DNA of 64,000 nt from Ustilago trichophora (GCA_900323505.1 OOIN01000022.1:62001-126000), one strand, 5' to 3'. Positions 39,172 through 48,541 are shown, counted from the first letter of the stretch. Notes: generated from the letters alone by a model not told the origin. A program made the numbers and translations.

Positions 39172-42100
39172 ACTTGTGTGCGAGTGGCGTACCGCTGGGT
39201 GAGACGGTCACGAGCCACGGCTGGAGGGCAGCGGAAGTCGAGTCCAAAGAGAGAGGCAAGATCTTATACGTCGCGCCAGGCAGCGACGTCGAGGTGTAGA
39301 GGGGCGTCGGCGTTGGAGTAGAGGGCTGCCTTTGTGGTGGCAGCCCTGTCTGCGGCCGACCTGTCGACATAACGCCGGAAGCAGTCGCTTCGCCATCGAC
39401 CAAGGCCGCGGATGGTGTCGGCGTCCACGCCGTTAGAGGCGGCCCACGTCGCTGCACCCCTGCGGAAGGAGTGGCCTGAGTATAGCGCCGGAGGGATGCT
39501 GCAGGCCTGGAGACAGCGGCGGAGCATGGCGACGAAGGATGCACGGGTGAAGGGCTGGCCGCCTTCCAGCAAGAAGAGTGGCTGCCGCGGCTCTCTGTGG
39601 TGGCAGATGACACGGAGAGCTGAGACTGCGCACGTACTGAGGTTGACGGCTGGCGCTGTGAGTGTAGCGCCTTGCCGGAAGGGGTCCATCTTGCTGGCTG
39701 GCAGAGTGACCGTGACATGCGAGTCATCCTGCGCGAAGGAGACGGAGGCGACGGTGAGCACGTTGGGGCCTTCCGCTTCCCAAGTGAGCTCACCTGAGCG
39801 GAGGAAGCAGGCAAAGGCGAGGCAGAAGGCTGCTCTGAACATGCGCCTGTCATGCCTGGACGGGCAGGCTGTGTAGAGGGCACGCACAAGCTGTCGCAGG
39901 AGGGGGAGAGTGATGGGCAGCTTGGCGACGGGGAGAGGAGCACCCACCAGTCGCTTGAAGCCCCGTACTGTTCGCTCGAGTTGTTTGTCGGCAAAGGCCC
40001 TGGTTGAGAGGCCAAGGTCAACGTGGATTGACTTGAGCGCGGAGAGGCCGCTCGTGAGCGTGTTGTACGACTTGCCAGCCGTGTGGTGGTGCGCAACCCA
40101 TTTGATGAGCAGAGTTGGCGAGGCTGGGAAGGGGTTGGCGGCGAGGCTGGCGGCAAAGAGGGTGAAATCAGCGCCAATTGCTGAAGAACGCGCCCGTGTG
40201 CTGGGGGCAAGGCCGTTCCAGAGGAGGGTGGCAGCTGAGAGTGAGAGGCCAGAGGCTCGGGTGAAGGTCGCTGGCGGTTGAAGTGCAGCAGGTCGAAGGC
40301 GTGTGGGAACTGCTGCTGGATCAGGGCAAAACGTCGACGAGAAAGAGCGTCAGCAAGTACATTCGCCTGCGACGAGACGCGGACGGGGACGAGATCGATG
40401 TGCCGTTGTAAGCATAAGGAGAAGATCTCTCTGAAGAGCACCTGGGTTTGCGGATCGCATATTGAACCTTTACGAAGCCCGTACTCGACATTCTCGTTGT
40501 CGACATGGACGACAACACGTCGAGGGCCAGTCCAGCGAGGAGAGAAAAGGCGCAGAGCCTCCAGGACGGCGAGTGCTTCCAAGAAGCGGATGTCCTTCTG
40601 ACGGTGGCGCCGAGAGAGCTCTCTAGAGAAGACGGCATAAGGAGCCTCCATGCTACCCCAATGTCCACCGATGCAACGCTTGGAAGCGTCGGTCCAGATG
40701 TGCTCAATAATGAGCGGGGAAGGCTGCAGTAGGGAGATACCGTCCCAGGAGTTGAGGGTGTGGATCCACCAAGAGAGCTCCGACCGGGTTGCTTTGCTTA
40801 TGCGACGGCCATAAGGCGCTTTGTAATGAGCCTTGACTGCGTCATAGAGACGTCGCAGGAAGGCCCGACCGTGAGGGGCCACTCGCGTTACAAACTGCAG
40901 ATGGCCTGCGACCTGCTGGAGTTCGAGTAAGGAGGCACGGCCGCGATCCACGATGCGTGAACACAGCTGTATAATGCGCTGGCGACGCTGTTGGGTGATA
41001 GAAGCGGTCTGGGCAACCGAGTCCAGCTCGATTCCTAGGATTTCGAGCTTCGTGGTATTCCAGACCGTCTTCCTGTGGCTAAGCTTAAATCCAAGCGCCG
41101 CTGTCGCCAGGCTAAGCACTTGGATGGGGGTGGTGGTCTTGACAGAGGCGTCGGAGGCGCCAAAGAAATCGTCGAGGTAGTGTGACACGTCGGAATGCAA
41201 GGTCGATGACGGTGACACTGCTTGCAGGGCAAAGGTGGTCAGCCAGTGCAAGAACTCGGCGAAGAGGTTGAACAAGAAGGGCGAAGACCGCCCTCCAAAG
41301 GCGAGTGCACATTCTTGATAGAACTGACCGTCAAAGTGGATGCCCATGAGTCTGGCATCAGACTCTGCCACGATGACGTGTCGAAAAGCGTCCTCCAAAT
41401 CCGCCTTCCAGAGAGAGGCACTAGGGTGCTCCCGGATGAACTCCATGATTGCGTCGAGATTTTCGTAATGGATGGAGACAAAGGAGGAGTGGATACCATC
41501 GTTGACTGATGGCAAGCGTTTCCCTGGCTGGCGGGGATGGGAGAGATGGTAGATCGTGCGCCTCTTGTCTGAGTGAGGCTTGGGCACGACGCCTACCGGT
41601 GAGCAGACGAGCTGGGCGATGGCTGGGTCAGCGACGGGGCGGAGGCGACCTTCTTGCAGCCGAACGTCGATCTCGCGACGAAGGTGGTGGAGGTCCTCGT
41701 TGTCCATTGGCAGGTTAGTGACGTCAAGCCTTGCGCTATGGCGTAGAGGACCGTCGTAACCGAGCTTGATACCGTGTTGGAGAGCACCGCGCAATTGCGT
41801 GGCGAGGGCTGGGTCGGGGTAGAGCTCGAGAAACGGGTGCCAGAGGTGTGGCAGGAGGGAGCCGATGGTGGCAGGCACGTCAGCAGAGTGGAAGATAGGC
41901 TGCGCACACGAGGTGTTGGGCCTCGGCGGTGGCGGTTGGTGACCTGCGATCAACGAGAGGAGTGTTGAAGCAGCGAGGTCAGGCGGTAAGTCGACGATGC
42001 CGTCGACGAGTGAGTCCAGCAGTGGACTTGAACCAGGCGCCAAGGAGCGCTCAGACCTGGATGGTGCAGTTGGGCGCTGACCAGGCGAAGAAGGTGCAAT

Positions 42101-42364
42101 TGTAGGCCGACCAGGCGAAGTTGAAGGTGCGGTGAGGAGTCCCGACCTAGGTGGTGCCTGTGGAGGCAGAACGAATGGAGGAGGTTCGATTGAGTGCCGA
42201 CCAGGCAAGGATGACGGTGCTGAGGAACGCCCAGACTCGGGTGGTGCGTTGTAAAGCCGACCAGGCAGGGAAGAGGGCGCAGAGATGATCTCTGGCCTTG
42301 GCGACGCTGTGCGCGACACAGGTCGAGGGCGATACGTGTCGCGTGACGGAGGAATATGCCCCAT
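39131..42364 (-). CDS. DIRS reverse transcriptase-RNase H ORF
   Basis: Start ATG at 42364, whose A is the last base of the gag TAA (TAATG). About 1077 codons. Pro/Ser-rich N-terminus; RT at about 240-470 with RTIYHLSHP, LWKADLEDAFRHV, LAFGGRSSPFLFN and YLDDFFGAS (about 395). DIRS-type RNase H at about 550-680 (IWTDASKRCIGGHWG, VHVDNENVEYGLRKG, VLADALSRR). After about codon 675 the sequence turns low-complexity Ser/Pro/Thr because it overlaps the tyrosine recombinase in another frame. The functional protein probably ends or shifts frame near 40.3 kb. Confidence 0.88.
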   Translation of the reverse strand: MGHIPPSRDTYRPRPVSRTASPRPEIISAPSSLPGRLYNAPPESGRSSAPSSLPGRHSIEPPPFVLPPQAPPRSGLLTAPSTSPGRPTIAPSSPGQRPTAPSRSERSLAPGSSPLLDSLVDGIVDLPPDLAASTLLSLIAGHQPPPPRPNTSCAQPIFHSADVPATIGSLLPHLWHPFLELYPDPALATQLRGALQHGIKLGYDGPLRHSARLDVTNLPMDNEDLHHLRREIDVRLQEGRLRPVADPAIAQLVCSPVGVVPKPHSDKRRTIYHLSHPRQPGKRLPSVNDGIHSSFVSIHYENLDAIMEFIREHPSASLWKADLEDAFRHVIVAESDARLMGIHFDGQFYQECALAFGGRSSPFLFNLFAEFLHWLTTFALQAVSPSSTLHSDVSHYLDDFFGASDASVKTTTPIQVLSLATAALGFKLSHRKTVWNTTKLEILGIELDSVAQTASITQQRRQRIIQLCSRIVDRGRASLLELQQVAGHLQFVTRVAPHGRAFLRRLYDAVKAHYKAPYGRRISKATRSELSWWIHTLNSWDGISLLQPSPLIIEHIWTDASKRCIGGHWGSMEAPYAVFSRELSRRHRQKDIRFLEALAVLEALRLFSPRWTGPRRVVVHVDNENVEYGLRKGSICDPQTQVLFREIFSLCLQRHIDLVPVRVSSQANVLADALSRRRFALIQQQFPHAFDLLHFNRQRPSPEPLASHSQLPPSSGTALPPAHGRVLQQLALISPSLPPASPPTPSQPRQLCSSNGLRTTTRLASRTTRSRAASPRSSQSTLTLASQPGPLPTNNSSEQYGASSDWWVLLSPSPSCPSLSPSCDSLCVPSTQPARPGMTGACSEQPSASPLPASSAQVSSLGKRKAPTCSPSPPSPSRRMTRMSRSLCQPARWTPSGKALHSQRQPSTSVRAQSQLSVSSATTESRGSHSSCWKAASPSPVHPSSPCSAAVSRPAASLRRYTQATPSAGVQRRGPPLTAWTPTPSAALVDGEATASGVMSTGRPQTGLPPQRQPSTPTPTPLYTSTSLPGATYKILPLSLDSTSAALQPWLVTVSPSGTPLAHKWPRLGARKRLLSS
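39264..40349 (-). CDS. DIRS tyrosine recombinase (integrase), no AUG start
   Basis: An open frame of 361 codons between a TGA (40352-40350) and the stop at 39264. A SAM-like core-binding domain lies at about codons 70-135 (SPTLLIKWVAHHHTAGKSYNTL, LERTVRGFKRLVG). The catalytic domain follows, with Arg in FLRSGELTW, Lys in ASKMDPFRQG, the HSFRRG His-Arg pair, Trp in LGRWRSDCF and the nucleophile Tyr in FRRYVD: a complete RKHRWY set. No ATG lies in frame upstream of the core-binding domain. The frame is -1 relative to the RT ORF that fully overlaps it, so expression needs frameshifting, splicing or non-AUG initiation. Confidence 0.88.
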   Translation of the reverse strand, partial: RSFSSTFCPDPAAVPTRLRPAALQPPATFTRASGLSLSAATLLWNGLAPSTRARSSAIGADFTLFAASLAANPFPASPTLLIKWVAHHHTAGKSYNTLTSGLSALKSIHVDLGLSTRAFADKQLERTVRGFKRLVGAPLPVAKLPITLPLLRQLVRALYTACPSRHDRRMFRAAFCLAFACFLRSGELTWEAEGPNVLTVASVSFAQDDSHVTVTLPASKMDPFRQGATLTAPAVNLSTCAVSALRVICHHREPRQPLFLLEGGQPFTRASFVAMLRRCLQACSIPPALYSGHSFRRGAATWAASNGVDADTIRGLGRWRSDCFRRYVDRSAADRAATTKAALYSNADAPLHLDVAAWRDV

Positions 42365-43617
42365 TAGTTCGCCTTTTTGATCGGCGGGTTGGTGTTTGTC
42401 TTGCCAACCAAGGAGGGGCACTGCGTCATGGGGTGCTTCTGCTGGCAGTGCAGGCAAGCGTGGTGACGACTGCAGCCCGGGCATGGTTGGCCGGCGTTGA
42501 ACCTTCGGCAAGGATCGAAAGAGCCAGCTGTGGCGATGCTCTTGTTGAGGCGGTTGGGGGCGCGTGGAGCTGGTTGTGGCCGAGCACCAGGATTGCTCGA
42601 CTCACCTCGATTGGTCGGCGGAGGGGGAACCTTTAGGAAGGGGAAAAGGACTCGACTGCTGATTTGAGGGTCGTACGAAGACCACTCGTGAACCGCGCCG
42701 GTTCCAAAGCGTTGACGACAGATGGCGAGATGGTAGTCGGCCACGGCTCGCCAGGTGTAGAGGTGGTCGCACTCGATGAGGTGCTTGAGATAAGCAAGCA
42801 GAGCCTCGTTGAGTGCGATGTCGCCCGTGTGACGAACGCGAATGGCTGTGTAGACCAGCCAGACTTGGGAAAGGGCGGCGATGTTTGGAATCGCTTTAAC
42901 GAAGCCCGAGGTACGAGTGTCGGTTGTCTCCTGTACCAGGGAGAGGAGACCGCCTGAGCCTAGAGTGAAGCCTTGTTCGTGCGTTGGCTCTTTGGAGACT
43001 CGCGACTCCGGGTTGCGCAGCTTGACAAGCTGCTCTGGTCGAAGCTGGTCGCGTTCGACGAGTGAGACGACGTCGGCAGGGACCCAGGCGAAGCAACGAG
43101 AGATGGAAAGAAGAGGCGACTCACCGACTGTGTCAGGCTGACCAGCAGAGGGGAGTGCCGGCGCTGCTGCCGAGGACTGAGCCTGAGGGGGGGGGGTAAG
43201 CGCTTGCGACGAGGTTGGCAAGGCTGAAGGGGGAGCTGGCGTCGGGAATGGGGGCTGAGTTACCCGGGAGGCTTGAAAAGCGTTGAAGAGCGAAGAAAGT
43301 TGAGAGCTGAGGTGGTCGAAGCGCTTTTCAACCTGTTGCTCGAGGGCTGCGACTGAGGAGGCAGAGGCAAAATTGCCTGTGGTTCCAGCCGAGTGTGCAG
43401 AGCAAGGCGAAAGAGTGGGGGAGGAGCGCCTCGATGAACCGCGGCTGCGGTTAGCGGATGGCGGGCTCGAGAAGTTGCTGGGTGTGGTCAGGGGTATGCC
43501 ACGTCGCAGAGGAGCACGGCAGTCTGAGCAGGTCTGCACTTGACCACCGCGGACGCCGACGAAGGAGGAAAATGGAAGGGAAGACTTGCAGCGCCGGCAA
43601 GTCTTGTGCTTCGACAT
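42364..43617 (-). CDS. DIRS gag-like protein
   Basis: 417 residues from the ATG at 43617 (MSKHKTCRRC), preferred over an in-frame upstream ATG (43770) because it begins directly before a Zn-ribbon-like CRRC...CSDC pair. A Ser/Pro-rich linker and a coiled-coil stretch (LEQQVEKRFDHLSSQLSSLFNAF) follow. A helical domain comes next (FAWVPADVVSLVERDQLRPEQLVKL ... QVWLVYTAIRVRHTGDIALNEALLAYL ... WRAVADYHLAICRQRFG). The C-terminal Cys/His cluster is CRRFNAGQPCPGCSRHHACLHCQQKHPMTQC. This fits DIRS-family gag proteins. The stop overlaps the RT start by one base. Confidence 0.82.
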   Translation of the reverse strand: MSKHKTCRRCKSSLPFSSFVGVRGGQVQTCSDCRAPLRRGIPLTTPSNFSSPPSANRSRGSSRRSSPTLSPCSAHSAGTTGNFASASSVAALEQQVEKRFDHLSSQLSSLFNAFQASRVTQPPFPTPAPPSALPTSSQALTPPPQAQSSAAAPALPSAGQPDTVGESPLLSISRCFAWVPADVVSLVERDQLRPEQLVKLRNPESRVSKEPTHEQGFTLGSGGLLSLVQETTDTRTSGFVKAIPNIAALSQVWLVYTAIRVRHTGDIALNEALLAYLKHLIECDHLYTWRAVADYHLAICRQRFGTGAVHEWSSYDPQISSRVLFPFLKVPPPPTNRGESSNPGARPQPAPRAPNRLNKSIATAGSFDPCRRFNAGQPCPGCSRHHACLHCQQKHPMTQCPSLVGKTNTNPPIKKAN

Positions 43618-44820
43618 TGGGCTCTGGAGAGCGAGATCGTGACGGCGTGCCAAGCCAGTCAGGTCCGGATCGCAGAGGGGAAATGGATGACGGCGGCAAG
43701 CCAGCACGTCAAAAACAAAAGGAAAGGAAGGGACTGCTGGAACCCTCAAGATGCTGCACGCCCGCAGCAACAGCCCTACGTAGGCCTTCCGGCGGTCAGA
43801 CCGGGGGGTTGTAACTCTGCCGAGAGGGTCAGAGCCTTGTCGAGCCTAAGGCGGAGAAATGCTCTCCTATCCTGGGCTGTCCTCGCCAGGGCGTGCACCT
43901 AGAGCGAGGATGTCTTTAACGTCCCTGGATTAAGGGAGACGGTCACTGCCAGGCTTGACTGGACCGAGTGACGGCTGCTCGTGAGCAGGGTGGTTCTCGC
44001 GCAACGCTGAGAAGATCTTTTACGTCCTGGATCAGTGGGACGGTCTGTGTTGCCCGACAAGCGTAGACCCAGCCGGGTTTGCAAGGCAAGCAAAGAACAG
44101 ACGGCTGCGAGCGCAGCAGAGCAGAGCCACGGACTGGCAAAGGAGTCGGCGGGAGCCGAAGGATGCGCTCAAGCCGGAAGGCGAGCAAAGACGAGGAAAT
44201 TGCGGTGAGGGAGACTCACAAGGTAAACGGGTGGGAATCCGAATCGCCCGTGGTGGTGGACTTGGGTGAGGGGCCAGTGCAGAGCGAGGGGCGGTTGGCG
44301 GAAGAGACCTTGGTGTCGATGGTGTTGGCCGTCGAGGATGTCGAAGTGGTGGACTTGGGTGAGGGGCCAGGGCAGAGCGAGGGGTAGGTCTGGACGTGCA
44401 CACGAGCGGTTGGCGGAAGAGACCTTGGTGTCGATGGTGTTGGCCGTCGAGGATGTCGGTGTGCTTCTTGAGTGAGGCGTTGTGCCAGACCGTCTTCCGC
44501 GTAACCAATCGTGAGCGTGAGAGACCGTAGTCGAGATCCTTGAGGCGGGTGACCGGGGAAAGAGGACGAACGGGTGGGCGAGAATGCGCTCAAGCCAGGG
44601 CGGCGAGCAAAGCGAGAGACTGCGGGCAGGCTTGTGTCGACCGTTTGAAATGCGAATCCAAATAGAAATTGGCTGAAAATGACGCGAAATTGTGAAAGAA
44701 GTGCGTATGGCCGGCCGCCGTGAGAAAAAACGGTGGGAAAGGAGGTTGTACGCCACTGAAAAAGGAAGTGTGATGATGCCAAGCGCTCTTGTCGCGGTCG
44801 GCAGTGTCGAGGGTGAAGCG
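43618..44820 (-). other. DIRS 5' untranslated region with internal tandem repeats
   Basis: Between repeat A1 and gag. A unit GCGGTTGGCGGAAGAGACCT... of about 55 bp occurs at about 44291 and again at about 44405. A neighbouring TGGTGGACTTGGGTGAGGGG block occurs at about 44256 and 44348. Degenerate CGTCC(C)TGGAT...GGTC units lie at about 43919 and 44025. No ORF. Confidence 0.6.
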
Positions 44821-45083
44821 TGTGAGAGAAAAAACACTGCCTTGCGAGGCCAGTGTTATGATGATGATGATGGAGAGGAGAGAGAAGAGAAACAAGAGAG
44901 AGAGAGAGACGAGTGCGCGCACTCGACTGAGCGCGTGTACACGAGCTTTGCCGAAAGCCGGTGTTTTCGCACTCGACTGAGCGCGTGTGCACGTGCTTTG
45001 CCGAAAGCCGGAATATTCTGTGTGGCTGAGACACTCGGCCGACACGACGCATTGAAACAAGCGAATTACATTCGCTACTCCAT
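44821..45083 (-). repeat. DIRS split direct repeat A1
   Basis: 263 bp, no difference seen from 38798-39060. It contains two tandem units of about 52 bp (CGCACTCGACTGAGCGCGTG ... TTTGCCGAAAGCCGG) and GA-rich sequence, and ends at CTACTCCAT, directly against Harbinger sequence. Confidence 0.92.
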
Positions 45084-45284
45084 AGGCCGAACAGTACCAT
45101 CGATTGCACCCTAGATCCGTGGCAATCCAAACTTCCGCTCAACGGTGGCGGCGTAATATGCAAGCCGCTGCGGCGATGCCAGTTGATGTCGTGAGCTCTG
45201 GACGTCGAGAAGATGTCCCCACCATTTGTATATCCAGTCGCTCATGTAATGCACTACACGACTTATACGACTGTGTGACCATCC

Positions 45285-46242
45285 TGTTACAGGCCTCACG
45301 TGGGCTGACCAGGGTCAGGCACGAGTGGAGGCCGGAGGAGCGCAGCAGCGGCTGTGCGCAGAAATGGCGCACAGGTGCATAAGTACTCGGCCGGCAGGTG
45401 GAGCTCACTGGCCGACTTTTCGGAGGGAAATCGGCAGGTGGCATCCACCCGGCGATCCGTACGCGCTGAGCGCGAAAAGGCGCCACCAGGGACGTACGGG
45501 AGAGGTGCGACCAATGACGCACGGGGGAGGGATGGCCAGGGTCTTGTCGCCATCAGGGATGGCGAGCAAGACGCTTGGGGGGAGATATGAAGGACGCGTA
45601 GATGAGGGGGGGAATGAAGTGGGTGGCTCCCCACGGGTGCCGCCCAGAGCCGATGGACACAGGCTGATACAGCATGTGGCCACGTCGAGCCATACGGCCG
45701 CCCTCCTGGTGAGGGTGAGGCCATATATACTCACACTGCACAGGCGTGCGATGGGGCGGAGCCCCATCCACTCTACTTACTTACTTACTATTACTTAACT
45801 TATCACAATCGTTCAACCGTCAGTACAACACTGTCTCTTGTATCCGTTGTTTCGTAGCAATCCAGGCATTGCTGCTATCTCCTGTGTGTGTAGCATCACA
45901 TTAGCGACGCCGTCGACACCTACATTGACGCTACGGAACCTCAACCGTAGGCAGTACCTCCACTGCGGTCCTGATACCTCCATCAGTACCATATAACGAC
46001 TGTCGGAGCGCTACGGACACTCGTGCACCAACAGGCGTCAACCTGCATTCCCCGAACCCTCGTACAACCTCTCATACGATTCGCCAAGGTCTAGTTTCGT
46101 GCCGCTCTGCCTCTGGACGGAGTGTCCACAGCGGTTAGTCGAGAGTTGCCCGTAGGCCGCCGTCCACCGATTAATTAGTGGAAAATCGCCAGAAGATATC
46201 AATTCGGCGATTCCGGGATTCTCAGGCACACGACCCCTGACA
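45285..46242. mobile_element. Solo LTR, copy 1 (958 bp, 5-bp TSD)
   Basis: Starts TGTTACAGGCCTCACG and ends ACGACCCCTGACA, giving TG...CA termini, flanked by CATCC on both sides (45280-45284 and 46243-46247). It lies inside the Harbinger transposase. There is no internal retrotransposon domain, so it is a solo LTR left by recombination. Copies 2 and 3 are in the opposite orientation. ORFs of 60-160 codons inside it are not genes. Confidence 0.92.
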
Positions 46243-47020
46243 CATCCATATTGGCCTTCGAGCGAACGCAGCGTTCGATTCCGTAGCCAGGCACACAGCA
46301 TGAAAAGGGCGGTCTTCGAATCAACACAGTCTTGCACATGCATTTGCACCGGGTCCGGAAGCTTCAATGCATGATGTATCAATTTGAATTGCTGTTTTGT
46401 AAGGCCTGTGTCGGCATGAAAGTGTCTCTTGTCTAACTGAGCAAGTATCGACGAAAATGAGACGGGATGCAGGTTTGTGCTAAGCCTCCGTTGAGTAGCG
46501 GCGAAGAAAAGCGCTATCTCTTCTGCGTGCTTTTCGCCGGAATTTGAGATGTTTTTGACTTGCATGATCGCGTCGAGCAAGCTCCGTTTCCCACCGGAGC
46601 TCGGAACAAACAGCAGATAAACAGCGAATAAGGTTGTACCGAATTGTGGGTTAGGGCAGGGAAGGGCTGATATGATGGTAGCACTACCATTATACACTCA
46701 ATTGCGGCGGAACAATACATAACTTGCTCAATTCTCACCACACTTAGATTGTACTTGCACATTCCACTCATGCTTTGTAATCGAGATCATCAAAAAGGTG
46801 TTACATTGAGAGAAATTACATACAAACGCACGGAAGTGAGCTCGACGACAGGGTTGAGAGAGACTGACACAAGTCTCCTATGTTTTTGTGGTGAGACAAA
46901 GGCCGAATTGAGCTCGACTCAACTTGTATATGCAAACTCATGCACACGTGCATAAAAGTGGCGATGATTGAGCTTGCCGAGGCTATCTTGAGTGAGACGA
47001 AGGACGGCCAAAACCTCACT

Positions 47021-48541
47021 CAGGCGCAGTGTGTAGAAACACCCCTTTCCCTCTTGGCCCTAAGCGAGGTTGGCTGCTCAAGGCGAAAACACCGACGCTC
47101 TTTTGCGCGGGGCTTTTTGTTTCGCATTTCTATCCGATCAACTGCCGTGTTCACGTCCGCTCGTTGCACAAGGACATGCCGTTCATGACCGAAGACCGAC
47201 GATGTCCTCTCTCTTTCTCCGCTGCCCTCTTGAACCAGTTGGAGTTTAACGTTTGTTGCCAACGGCCTCATGACCGCTTTTCATGCACGCGTGCTCCACA
47301 AATCTTTCCCCCACTGTTTTGTCTTTGGCCCCTGTGGTCGAGATCGACTTTGCCGAAAGCATCCCCACTCTGTCAACTATCTTCACCCCAGCCCGGGCTC
47401 TCTGTGGAGCAAATGTGCGGGGACTCTTCGGTGGGGACCGCCTGTGGCCTTCTTTCTCTCAAGAAATCGCTTTCGTTGTCTGTCCCTATGGCCTTTCTCG
47501 CTCCTAAAAAATGCGACGCCGGCCAACTACTAGCCTCTGACTTGACATCTTAGGCTTAGGCTCAGCCGCGAGAATGAAACAACAAGACCGAACAAACCCG
47601 TTAGCTAGTCCCCTTTGCCCCGACTTTTTCGCTTGATCCAAGGTTGGGCAACCTGTTCATGCTCTTTGGACTGCAAACCCTGTGACCAACGTGCCTCCAT
47701 CCGCAATGAGCTCGTACAAAGCGTCTTGTTCACGTTCCTGACACTACACCCTGCGTCGGTGAGACCGTGCTGGCTCAACTCGCTCGCATGTTTGCTTCAG
47801 GAACATCAATCCGTACTCGGAACTTGTTTCCCAAGCGAGCCCCTTGTTTTCTCTCACGCTACGGGTCCAAGGTCCAGTGCATTGATCTCAGAGTGTGTAG
47901 TGTCGACATCGGTGCCGAAGACTCTCTTGTGAGGCGCGCAAGAGAGTGTTGGCGTTCTCGAGGGCACGGTGTTTTTGTAGCATGTCCTACGGACGCTTTC
48001 TTAACCACAATAAGCTTTTGTCACAGCAGGAGTGGAAGTGCTCGGCTTCTTAGCTTCCATTTGATCTCACAAAGGTTGACCGTATCGGCTCCTGCGTTGC
48101 GACTGAGGGTCGCATCAAAGTCCGACAACCAAAGACAACCTTGAAGTGATCCCAGTCAGCACGCCTTCGCTTCGACCTGGGTTTGGTCAGATCGGCTGTT
48201 CCGATTCAATCATATCGGTCCCATACCGAGCTGGACGGGGCCTTCACCCACCTTCTTGGCTTTCCGCCAAAGAGATCAGCTTTAAGCTGCCGGCCGAGAA
48301 CCAGATTCAACAGTCTTCGTCTGAATAGTATGAGACGAAGAAAGCATTACCGATCCATCATGGCCTTTCTCGACAAACCACCCGATCGAGTTAGTTGGGA
48401 AGAGATACGGATGTTGATGAACAAGTTGCAAGCAAGGAACTAGGTATACAAGGGAACAGGTGACAGAGGGCAAGACGCGGGGACCATGAGGCTTGAGAGG
48501 CGAGGAGCAGCAACTCCTGAAATTGCTTGAAGCGAGATACT
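47021..48541. other. 1.5 kb without a recognised gene
   Basis: Several short ORFs exist (47029-47553, 48183-48443 and others) but none resembles a known protein, and codon patterns are not convincing. The end of this stretch is the 3' side of OCA1. Confidence 0.4.

Larger units (their letters stand above)
38577..45083 (-). mobile_element. DIRS/PAT-type tyrosine-recombinase retrotransposon, complete
   Basis: A 6.5-kb element. In its own orientation (minus) it reads A1 (45083-44821), gag, RT-RNase H, tyrosine recombinase, B1 (39171-39061), A2 (39060-38798), a 109-nt spacer, B2 (38688-38577). A1 and A2 look identical over 263 bp with a constant 6023-bp offset. B1 and B2 differ at one base in about 111. 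This split-direct-repeat arrangement is diagnostic of PAT-like DIRS elements, which replicate through a circular intermediate and integrate by tyrosine recombinase rather than a DDE integrase. Near-identical repeats imply recent insertion, into the Harbinger transposase gene. Confidence 0.9.
37749..46697 (-). pseudogene. Harbinger transposase in three pieces
   Basis: Piece 1 (46697-46243): LTKQQFKLIHHALKLPD and FMLCAWLRN, up to LEGQYG. Piece 2 (45284-45085): WSHSRISRVVHYMSDWIYKWW up to GAIDGTVR with catalytic Asp 1. Piece 3 (38571-37749): YNGHKRLHALKYQFIALPDG, then HDAW, LFGDQAYG (Asp 2) and VEWAIGMI (Glu). A solo LTR separates pieces 1 and 2, and the DIRS element separates 2 and 3. Both joins restore frame when one copy of the target duplication is dropped. 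A TAG lies in the codon before GAIDGT, and a 184-bp insertion interrupts piece 3, so the gene is dead, though all three catalytic acids are present. Confidence 0.85.
36123..47020. mobile_element. PIF/Harbinger DNA transposon interrupted by two later insertions
   Basis: Imperfect terminal inverted repeats: left 36123-36171 (GAGTGGTTTTGGTCG ... CGTCTCACGCAAG ... CGGCAAG), right 46972-47020 as the reverse complement (GAGTGAGGTTTTGGCCG ... CGTCTCACTCAAG ... CGGCAAG). Inside are a Myb-like ORF on plus and a DDE transposase on minus, the standard two-gene layout of this superfamily. Subtracting the DIRS element, the solo LTR and their short duplications leaves about 3.4 kb. The 3-bp target duplication could not be fixed with confidence. 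Confidence 0.82.

Noticed and set aside
39131..40340. C-terminal extension of the DIRS RT protein after RNase H
   Set aside because: It is low-complexity Ser/Pro/Thr produced by reading the tyrosine recombinase gene in the wrong frame.
45296..45798. ORFs of 120-160 codons repeated at 45.3, 55.7 and 57.8 kb
   Set aside because: They lie wholly inside the three solo LTR copies, overlap each other in several frames and show no domain.
47029..48443. Small ORFs (174, 125 and 86 codons) between Harbinger and OCA1
   Set aside because: No recognisable motif, poor codon pattern, and overlapping ORFs in other frames.
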